Source: a virus
Strand: one strand, 5' to 3'
IMG/VR virus record: IMGVR_UViG_3300034082_000444
Location: 1 to 25,735 of that record
Length of the DNA stretch: 25,735 bases
Shown: piece by piece, positions 6,567 to 13,017 of the stretch
Layout: the number at the start of each line of letters is the position of its first letter
Position numbering within the stretch: position 1 is the first letter of the stretch
Notes under the pieces: model-generated
What the model was told of the DNA's origin: nothing
Seen by the model: the letters and a program-made list of their open reading frames with translations, nothing else
Database searches by the model: none
Made by a program: the position numbers and the translations under genes

Positions 6567-7287
6567 TTACTACAAAGACCTGACGAACCATGTGTTGCTT
6601 GCCATCGGTGGTCGCCCATCGACTGCCGCTGGTCAGACTGTCGCAGAGCGACAGGCTGAGATCATCAATCAGGCTGGTGAGCATCTGTTTGGCTACCAGT
6701 GGACGTTCAGGCAAGCCACCGCAATGCTGTCAACGGTTGCAGCCCTGCCCTATGTGGTGCTGCCTGCTGACTTTTCTGAACTGATCGCCGCGTGGAGTGG
6801 AACACTTCCGCTCTTGATCACTAATCAGGACGAGGTAGAGAACACCCGCTCGTCTGAATTCAACAGTTACGGTACGCGAGGGTACGTGAAGGCTGTTGTG
6901 CCTACGACTGCCGTTCCAACGCAGACATATCAGTTGCAAATCTATCCAACTCCGACAAGTTCGGAGGAAAACAAGATCAAGATCACATATCGCACAGGCT
7001 GGCAGCGCGTATCGACTGCTAATTTGCCCACGGATGTCATCTCAATCCCACTGTATCTAGAAACATTGCTCGTTCTCTACGTCCGGGCAATTACTGAGTC
7101 GTATGAAGACGGGCAGCAGTCTCAGCGTCTTGCAGAGATTGAGGCTGGACCACTCTTTGGTACTGCGCAGCGTAAGGACGGGATGCTGCAAGCCCACTTT
7201 GGTCAGTTGCGACCAAACGTTTGGACAAACAACTATCGAAACAACGGCGGATTTGTAATGACAAACACCGTCCCAAATCCATCATAA
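6562..7287 (+). CDS. Tail tube adaptor protein A (T7 gp11-like)
   Basis: 241 residues from ATG 6562. The frame is open upstream to a TTG at 6535, but the ATG gives the expected N-terminus, MLYYKDLTNHVLLAIGGRPS, a helix-Gly-Gly-Pro pattern like gp11 adaptors (xxAVNxILxxIGExPV). Next comes RQAEIINQAGEHLFGYQWTF, matching the helix ending GWxFN/GWTFR that is typical of gatekeeper/adaptor proteins; then beta strands ending DFSELI, and a C-terminal long helix with YEDGQQSQRLAEIE. It should form the ring between portal and nozzle. The SD is weak (AGTGGA), unlike neighbours, perhaps because the repeat displaced the native leader. Confidence 0.85.
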   Translation: MLYYKDLTNHVLLAIGGRPSTAAGQTVAERQAEIINQAGEHLFGYQWTFRQATAMLSTVAALPYVVLPADFSELIAAWSGTLPLLITNQDEVENTRSSEFNSYGTRGYVKAVVPTTAVPTQTYQLQIYPTPTSSEENKIKITYRTGWQRVSTANLPTDVISIPLYLETLLVLYVRAITESYEDGQQSQRLAEIEAGPLFGTAQRKDGMLQAHFGQLRPNVWTNNYRNNGGFVMTNTVPNPS

Positions 7288-7296
7288 GGAAACGCT

Positions 7297-7818
7297 ATGT
7301 CAGTAGACCTATCAGGACGCGTTGGAAATGTTACTGTTCAACAAACACTTGTTGATGCATTTGAATTGGCAAGCCTTACAAACGTAACTACGGTTACCAC
7401 TGTTGCCACAAAGTTTGCTACGGCTACGCGCCCTGTTACTACTGGCGCAAGCGTAGTCGTTGGAGCACAATTAAATTACATCAAGTTTCAAACGCTATCG
7501 ACATCTGGAAACGCAGTGACTGTCTATGTCATCGGATGGACGTATTCAGCATCTGCGTCTGTATGGATTCCATCCGTACTGTGCAAGATGGTTGTGACAT
7601 CCGCTACTGCTGGTCCAATTACTGTTGCTAGTACAGCCTTGTATCCCGGTCTGACTTATGCGACTCCAACACTTGGAGATGCAAAGCGATATAACGGAGA
7701 AAACGCATCATGTCCAAACGGGTTTGCAATTGTTGATACAACTGGTTGCGAACTCGTCGAATTACATATGGTGTCTAGTTCTGCTGTTGCCGCAAATGCA
7801 GTCTTTGGTTATCTATAA
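7297..7818 (+). CDS. Hypothetical beta-rich virion protein
   Basis: 173 residues, rich in Thr, Val, Ala and Ser, with no recognised family. It has many short predicted beta strands (VTTVTTVATKFATATRP, AVTVYVIGWTYSASASVW), consistent with a surface or fibre-associated virion protein. Good SD (AAGGAAA at 7287-7293) supports the ATG at 7297. It contains three cysteines, unusual among its neighbours. Its TAA overlaps the start of the fibre gene (TAATG), so it is translated together with it and could be its partner or chaperone. Confidence 0.65.
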   Translation: MSVDLSGRVGNVTVQQTLVDAFELASLTNVTTVTTVATKFATATRPVTTGASVVVGAQLNYIKFQTLSTSGNAVTVYVIGWTYSASASVWIPSVLCKMVVTSATAGPITVASTALYPGLTYATPTLGDAKRYNGENASCPNGFAIVDTTGCELVELHMVSSSAVAANAVFGYL

Positions 7819-9089
7819 TGCAAAGCCGCGCACGAACTTGGAATTTGACTGGTGATCCGATGCAGCGATGTCGCGAGCGTCAATTACCATTGAATGGTCC
7901 ATCTGCTGGATCTACGCTGTCGCTAGACTTTACAACGATGAATGGGGTACTTGACCCACTTATCACGTTCAGCCGCGTAGACGCGACCGCTCGGGCTACC
8001 TTCATCAATAGCCTTGGCTATGTTGAAACCGTGCCAGCCTTGCAACCGCAAGCCCCTCGCTTTACCTTCTCAGAGACATCTATTGGTAGTCCGCGTGGGT
8101 TGCTGCTAGAAGCACCAGCAACCAACCTCCTTAAATTTTCCGCGTATCCCGATTCGGGTTGGTTAACGGCTGGTGGATTTACTAGACCGTCTCCGTACAT
8201 ACTAGTTACAAGCCCTGCGAATGATTCAACGGCAACGAAGTTGAATTACACAGGGACCGGGCAAGGTATGTATGTGAGCGCGGGTTCGATGGCATACACA
8301 AACTCAGTTGGAAGCGTTTACACGTTTAGTGTTTGGCTTCGTGCAATACCGGGCGTGACAGCAAATGCATCGCTGCGCTTTAGTGATTCGGCTGTAGGTT
8401 CTCCTGTTACAACCGTTTCTTTTACAACCACATGGGCAAGATATCAATTTCAATATACGGCAGTTACCAATAGTGGTCCTTATATGCAAAGTGCATCCGG
8501 AACCGCAACCGGACAATTTGAGTGTTGGGGTTGCCAACTAGAACTAGGTTCTCAACCTTCTAGTTATATCCCGACCACAAGCACAGCACTCACCCGCGCC
8601 GTAGACACCGCCATCATTGCCGCCGGGACGAACTTTAGTTCGTGGTATACGGGCGGGACAACGGGTACGTTTGTCGCCAACTGGTACGGCAACGCGTCAA
8701 GCACAACCGCTCGCACGGTAATCGCAACGAGCGATGTAGATGACAAACACTTGCATATGTATCAAACCGCCTCCGCGCTCACCCTGCGACTGGCAGACTA
8801 CACAGCAATAGCAACCGTCACAACAGCAAACAGCCTGACCGCCAACGCGTTGACGAAGGGCGCATTCAGTTACGCTAGTACGGCTACCAGCCTGTGCCTG
8901 AACGGCGGGACGGTCGCTACGGGGACGCTCGGGTTTAGCGTTGCACCAACGTTCCTGAGTATTGGCGGACCATCGACAACCGGAACCAGCATTACCGACA
9001 CAAGTGTATTGCTTAAAAACTCAATCCGAAGTATTACCTATTTCCCAACGCGATTGTCTGATTCTGAAATTCAGGCTCTCACAACTTAA
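7818..9089 (+). CDS. Head-spike/tail fibre with CBM- and LamG-like modules
   Basis: 423-residue adhesin candidate. The N-terminus contains TLSLDFTTMNGVLDPLITFS followed by PRGLLLEAPATNLL, matching the common phage head-spike-fibre family (SLDFTxGxLDxRITFxRxS ... PRGLLIExxRTNLL). Residues ~115-250 form a CBM4/9-like jelly roll (VYTFSVWLRA, FECWGCQLELGSQPSSYIPT then TRAVD). Residues ~265-420 form a concanavalin/LamG-like domain ending SIRSITYFPTRLSDSEIQAL. These bind sugars in other proteins, so host-surface recognition is likely. GC content rises sharply at about 8570, at the boundary between the two modules, suggesting mosaic assembly. The start overlaps the previous stop; a second possible start is at 7860. 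Confidence 0.82.
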   Translation: MQSRARTWNLTGDPMQRCRERQLPLNGPSAGSTLSLDFTTMNGVLDPLITFSRVDATARATFINSLGYVETVPALQPQAPRFTFSETSIGSPRGLLLEAPATNLLKFSAYPDSGWLTAGGFTRPSPYILVTSPANDSTATKLNYTGTGQGMYVSAGSMAYTNSVGSVYTFSVWLRAIPGVTANASLRFSDSAVGSPVTTVSFTTTWARYQFQYTAVTNSGPYMQSASGTATGQFECWGCQLELGSQPSSYIPTTSTALTRAVDTAIIAAGTNFSSWYTGGTTGTFVANWYGNASSTTARTVIATSDVDDKHLHMYQTASALTLRLADYTAIATVTTANSLTANALTKGAFSYASTATSLCLNGGTVATGTLGFSVAPTFLSIGGPSTTGTSITDTSVLLKNSIRSITYFPTRLSDSEIQALTT

Positions 9090-9107
9090 TAAACCTTTGG
9101 AGACACG

Positions 9108-10928
9108 ATGACATTTGCACCAGTTCAAAATCGTCTTGGCGTACAACCTGTAGGAACAACTGTTACCTGCGTCAACAAGTCTGGTACATCAGTTGCTATT
9201 GGCGATTTGGTGATCACCTCGTTCATCCACGCTGGCGCGGTCGTTAACCCTGAGCAGGCGGCGAACACTGGCTACGTGTTCAACTGCATCCGCAAGGCTG
9301 TGTCTACAGAGACTGGCAATACGGGCTACCTTGGCGTGGTCACGGGTCTGATGACTGGCGCAGGCGACAACGGTCGCGAGGTGCAGGTGCAATTTGGTGG
9401 CATCTGTTCTGCTAAGGTTCTTGTCACTGCGACCGTAACTCCGGGAACACTTCTTAGCGTTTCGGCAACTGCGGGGGTGCTAACAAATGCTGTTACCGCA
9501 TCTGAATACTCAGTGACCTTGATGGACAATGCAGCGGTCGCTGATGGAACTGCACTCAAGCGTGTTTATATTCCACAGGAGTACACGTTTGGTACAACAA
9601 ATTCTCCAGTACCGGGGGTTTATGGCTCAAGGCGTGTTGGTCAGTTCTTGCGAGATGTAACAACACAAACCGACTCGGTTGATATCCTCATTGCCGGAGA
9701 TTCAAACACCAACATTAATGGTTGGGGGTGGGCAGACGGTTTGAATTTTGCGTTGCAAACAAACACTTCTGCGCTTGAATACGCCACACCAATTACGCCA
9801 ACCAGTTCATGGAACGGTAATTCCTATTACGGCGTGTATGCAGCAAACGGATTTTGGGCAAGAATCCCAACTGGTGGAGTAATTGTTAACCCAGAGGGTT
9901 TACCCGCACTTGGTGGAACGCTTGTCAGCGGCAAAGTTTCTGGACCTGCGGCACTTACTGCGCTGATGACACGGGGTACTGGAGACTTACAACCAAATAC
10001 AAGTCCATTCGATTATGGCTGGATTGCTAGTGGGTTTTGGTCTGACAAATTTGCTGGACCCCAGTCGTACCAGAGCACGACTATATTGTCATGGAGTCAA
10101 TTGGAAATACGTTATCGAGTAGTCCATGGTAAGGGACCCGGAATGGGAACGATTGGGTTGGGTGCTCGCCTAGATGTTGGTCCGTTTACAACTTATGGAA
10201 CATCATCAATTGCTTGCGATACAGGTGCAGGTTCTCCCTATCAATGGGTTACATCAATTCTTTCGCTTACAGCCGATAGCGCAAGAACAAACCAGAAGAT
10301 TCAATACACGTTTTCATCTGATGTTACAGTTCCAAGCACCAAAATAACTGGTCCGATGGCAATTGCACTCAACTCCATTTGCACACCACGAAAGGGATAT
10401 TCAGTCACCTGCATAAACCATCACGGTGGCGCAAACATGGATACTGTCTCAAGCAATGTAGTACAAGCAGCAACTCTTTTACGTCAGTATTTGAAAGAAG
10501 CACGACTTCGGCAGATTGATTGTCTTGGATCTGGTCGCGTTATTGTCTGCATTCAGGGCGGATGCAACGCTGGTGTAAACCCATGGAGTCAAAGCGCAAC
10601 TACATTCTTTGAACAATGTGCAACAGAGTGGGCTGCGCTTGGATACCCAAGTTCTGATCTTGCATTCTTGGGATTTGTTTCGCACCAAGAAAACGACCCT
10701 GATGACATGACTGCAGAGCGAAGTTCGGCGATTGCACTTGCTACGTCTTCTCCGCAATACACCATTGTCAATATTCCAACGTTCGTTTCTTTTAGCGATA
10801 TGACATATGGCGGCGGTTCAAACGTGACATGGTTTGCCGATGCCAGCACGGAACGCATTCATTTGTCAGAAAGCGGATACAAGGCAATTTCCGGACGAAT
10901 TATTACTAGGCTTCTTGCAACTGCATAA
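9108..10928 (+). CDS. Decoration-module/SGNH hydrolase fusion
   Basis: 606 residues with SD GGAG at 9099-9102. Residues 1-165 are the third copy of the module seen at 5417 and 6034 (RLGVQPVG, GDLVITSFIHAGAVVNP, GYLGVVTGL, VQVQFGG, KRVYIPQEYTF). From about 190 an SGNH/GDSL-type hydrolase follows: block I ILIAGDSNTN with nucleophile Ser199, block III QGGCNAG with Asn487, and block V ERIHLSESGY with His585. The usual Asp three residues before His is Glu582. Block I to block V spans ~390 residues, about twice the usual, with a beta-rich insertion at ~270-430. Likely substrate is an acyl/acetyl group on host surface polysaccharide. The N-terminal domain probably anchors it to the virion. Confidence 0.82.
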   Translation: MTFAPVQNRLGVQPVGTTVTCVNKSGTSVAIGDLVITSFIHAGAVVNPEQAANTGYVFNCIRKAVSTETGNTGYLGVVTGLMTGAGDNGREVQVQFGGICSAKVLVTATVTPGTLLSVSATAGVLTNAVTASEYSVTLMDNAAVADGTALKRVYIPQEYTFGTTNSPVPGVYGSRRVGQFLRDVTTQTDSVDILIAGDSNTNINGWGWADGLNFALQTNTSALEYATPITPTSSWNGNSYYGVYAANGFWARIPTGGVIVNPEGLPALGGTLVSGKVSGPAALTALMTRGTGDLQPNTSPFDYGWIASGFWSDKFAGPQSYQSTTILSWSQLEIRYRVVHGKGPGMGTIGLGARLDVGPFTTYGTSSIACDTGAGSPYQWVTSILSLTADSARTNQKIQYTFSSDVTVPSTKITGPMAIALNSICTPRKGYSVTCINHHGGANMDTVSSNVVQAATLLRQYLKEARLRQIDCLGSGRVIVCIQGGCNAGVNPWSQSATTFFEQCATEWAALGYPSSDLAFLGFVSHQENDPDDMTAERSSAIALATSSPQYTIVNIPTFVSFSDMTYGGGSNVTWFADASTERIHLSESGYKAISGRIITRLLATA

Positions 10929-10963
10929 ACCAAACCTCTCGCCTTTAGTTTGCAATTAAATAC

Positions 10964-11227
10964 ATGAGTCCACAATCCACAACCAAACTGTTCAATCTGG
11001 AAAAAGCCCAGTTGACTCTGACCGTCCTCCTCATTCTTGGCGCAGTTATTTACGTTGGACGGCGATTGGAGTCTGATGATCGCCAACAGCGTTTGCTTGA
11101 AACCATTGCAGCAGACATCAACCTGATCAAGGATCGCAACGCTGATGCCAGTGCGCAGATCCGTGTGATCGGCGAGCGCGTCTCGCAGGTCGAGAAGCGG
11201 CTGGAGCGCATGGAGTCGCGCCCATGA
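10964..11227 (+). CDS. Membrane-anchored coiled-coil protein (i-spanin/holin candidate)
   Basis: 87 residues: a single transmembrane segment at about 16-32 (LTLTVLLILGAVIYVG), followed by Arg-Arg and a highly charged helix (residues 38-87) with heptads such as IRVIGERVSQVEKRLERM. An N-terminal membrane anchor with a coiled coil directly before a lipoprotein gene is the i-spanin arrangement; a holin or a stabiliser is an alternative. No clear SD precedes the ATG. The gene ends in an ATGA overlap with the lipoprotein gene. No endolysin is visible in this window, so the lysis assignment rests on topology and gene order only. Confidence 0.65.
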   Translation: MSPQSTTKLFNLEKAQLTLTVLLILGAVIYVGRRLESDDRQQRLLETIAADINLIKDRNADASAQIRVIGERVSQVEKRLERMESRP

Positions 11228-11709
11228 AGTGCCTGCTCGTTGCTGCGCTAGTGCTGTCAGGCTGCTCCCCAGTAGCCCGTATCAGTGCCAACAGCAACGA
11301 GATTCGGACGGAGGCGCAACTGCTCATGGATCATGGGCAGGCGACAGGTGACACGGTGGTGGTCGCAGGCGCGACCCGGATTGACGGTCTGGCGGCAGGC
11401 ATCCATGCGGAGTTGCCGGGCGTGGAGGACAAGACTCCACCTTGGATGGCACTGGCAGGTTGGATAGCAGTAGCGGTAGTTGCGATAGCAGTAGTGATTA
11501 TTCTGTTCCAGACAGGGTTCGGTACTGCTATCAGAATTGCGATTGGTTGGATTCCACGTAAGCCTCGGCAAGAGGCGGAGTTAGCGGCAAATATGCTTGA
11601 CCCTGACAAACCAGAGAACGCTCGCGAATTTATAGCAGCCCGGAGAGCCTCTGATCCATTTTTCAATGCGGCGTTTAAAAACGTTCGGGCTGTAAAGGAG
11701 ACACCATGA
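11224..11709 (+). CDS. Lipoprotein with internal TM (u-spanin-like)
   Basis: 161 residues. A very short lipoprotein signal ends in the lipobox LSGC with Cys14; position +2 is Ser, consistent with outer-membrane sorting in enteric bacteria. About 60 residues follow, without cysteines, then a strong hydrophobic segment at 75-95 (ALAGWIAVAVVAIAVVIILF) and a basic, then helical, cytoplasm-type tail of ~65 residues. A lipid anchor at one end and a membrane anchor further on is the topology of unimolecular spanins such as T1 gp11, although the tail after the TM is longer. It overlaps both neighbours by ATGA, giving a tight three-gene cassette. Function is inferred from topology. Confidence 0.65.
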   Translation: MKCLLVAALVLSGCSPVARISANSNEIRTEAQLLMDHGQATGDTVVVAGATRIDGLAAGIHAELPGVEDKTPPWMALAGWIAVAVVAIAVVIILFQTGFGTAIRIAIGWIPRKPRQEAELAANMLDPDKPENAREFIAARRASDPFFNAAFKNVRAVKETP

Positions 11710-11816
11710 TTCTCGCAGACCTAAGTTCGTTCATCGGTAGCGTGTGGGCAGTTGGCTTGGCGTTGGTAGTTGGCGTTGGTGCAGGGTATTACCTGCGCAG
11801 CAAGAAGCAGTTCTAA
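11706..11816 (+). CDS. Small transmembrane protein (36 aa), holin candidate
   Basis: A 36-residue ORF starting in an ATGA overlap with the lipoprotein gene stop. It has one hydrophobic segment, residues 9-29 (FIGSVWAVGLALVVGVGAGYY), with small residues suited to helix packing, and a basic tail LRSKKQF, predicting N-out/C-in orientation. Short single-TM proteins of this kind act as pinholins or lysis accessories in some phages; nothing specific proves that here. Coding status is supported by the exact overlap. A strong AGGAGG follows its stop and serves the next gene. Confidence 0.6.
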   Translation: MILADLSSFIGSVWAVGLALVVGVGAGYYLRSKKQF

Positions 11817-11835
11817 TACAAGAGGAGGATTACTA

Positions 11836-13017
11836 GTGGCGATCAAGATGCAAATTCGGCGCGGAACTTTGGCGGCTTGGGATGCTGCTAGTAATCCTGT
11901 TCTTGAACCCGGCGAACTTGGCTTTGTGACTGACGTTGGCAAGACGGCGTTCAAGATTGGCGACACGGCTGGTACTGGGTGGAACACGCTTCCATACGTC
12001 AACTCGACCTATCCAGAGTTGTTACCTGATGCGGGTGGCAACCTTGACTTATCAATTGCGCAAGGTCGGTATCAGTTGTTAAGCGGAACCTCTTACACAA
12101 ACGTACCAGCAACAGACTTTACTAACACTACAACTGATGGTAATTGCCTTCTTTTCGTTACTGTTCCATCCACGACTATTATTATCCAAGAGTTGACAAC
12201 ATCGTTGACAACGTGTAAGCGATTCATCCGTGCCAAAAATAATTCTACGTGGACCGCATGGAAACGTATTGACAACTTGAGTGCTAGTGAAAGCCTGTCA
12301 ATTACAAACTTGGTTCTCAGTGGAAACCTCACTGTCGGTGGAAGATCGTTTGTTTCTTCAGGATCAGCAGCCGCGCCATCAATAACGATTACTGGTGATA
12401 CAACTACTGGGCTTTACCAATCTGCTGCACAGGAAATCGGTATTGCCACCAATGGTGCGAGCCGTGTCAGGGTTGGAGACTCACTTACTACCGTTACTAC
12501 TGGATTGACAGTTTCGTCAACATTGACAGCAAGTAATGCGCTCACTGTTTCTGCCGGAGCAGTTACTCTTCCAGCAGGATCAGTTGCTGGTGCTGCCCTA
12601 GCAGACAATGGGGTAACCGTTGCCAAACTTGCACAACTTGCAACATTGACTGTTCTTGGAAACAGTACTGCCGGAACTGCTAATGTGGCTGCATTGACAA
12701 GTGGCTCTAGTGGTACGGCACGAACTGCACTTGGACTTGGGACAAATGCATATTCGTCCGTTACTCCACTTCCGGCATTTCAAGTAGGCGCAGGGGTTGG
12801 TCAGGTCAAAGCGGCTTCTGCAATTGCAAGTACAAGTTCAAATGATCCTATTACATTCGGTGCAAGTGGAGAAACATGGTTTGTAATCGTGTGGAAACAA
12901 TGGCAAAACTTAGGAAGTACAGGATCAGCAACGATTGAAGTATTGACCGCTCCAAAAAATTACGTTCCACTGGCTAGTCAGTGGGGGGTTATTGGATTTG
13001 CAATTAGAACTGCCTAA
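11836..13017 (+). CDS. Tail fibre with Mtd_N-like head and pyocin-knob domain
   Basis: 393 residues from GTG 11836, chosen because AGAGGAGG lies at 11821-11828 with good spacing and the protein then begins MAIKMQIRRGTLAAWDAASN. That opening, with VLEPGELGFVTDVGKTAFKI then GDTAGTGWNTLPY, is the conserved N-terminal attachment domain of many phage fibres (IQxRRGTxxxWxxxNPVLxxGExGxETDTxxFKIGDGxTxWxxLPY). Residues ~70-145 look like a pyocin-knob domain (SIAQGRYQLLS ... STWTAWKRID). After that comes a repetitive shaft with ITGDTTTGLYQSAAQEIGIA and VTVAKLAQLATLTVLGNSTA. The last ~75 residues (from FGASGETWFVIVWKQWQ) form the tip. Probably trimeric and receptor binding. Confidence 0.82.
   Translation: MAIKMQIRRGTLAAWDAASNPVLEPGELGFVTDVGKTAFKIGDTAGTGWNTLPYVNSTYPELLPDAGGNLDLSIAQGRYQLLSGTSYTNVPATDFTNTTTDGNCLLFVTVPSTTIIIQELTTSLTTCKRFIRAKNNSTWTAWKRIDNLSASESLSITNLVLSGNLTVGGRSFVSSGSAAAPSITITGDTTTGLYQSAAQEIGIATNGASRVRVGDSLTTVTTGLTVSSTLTASNALTVSAGAVTLPAGSVAGAALADNGVTVAKLAQLATLTVLGNSTAGTANVAALTSGSSGTARTALGLGTNAYSSVTPLPAFQVGAGVGQVKAASAIASTSSNDPITFGASGETWFVIVWKQWQNLGSTGSATIEVLTAPKNYVPLASQWGVIGFAIRTA

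Noticed and set aside
10929-10963. Promoter in the gap before the membrane cassette
   Set aside because: The 35-base gap is AT-rich, but no convincing -35/-10 pair or repeated phage-polymerase promoter was seen anywhere in the window.
11770-11835. Start of the Mtd_N fibre inside the 36-aa membrane gene
   Set aside because: GTG 11836 has a perfect SD and gives the conserved fibre N-terminus.
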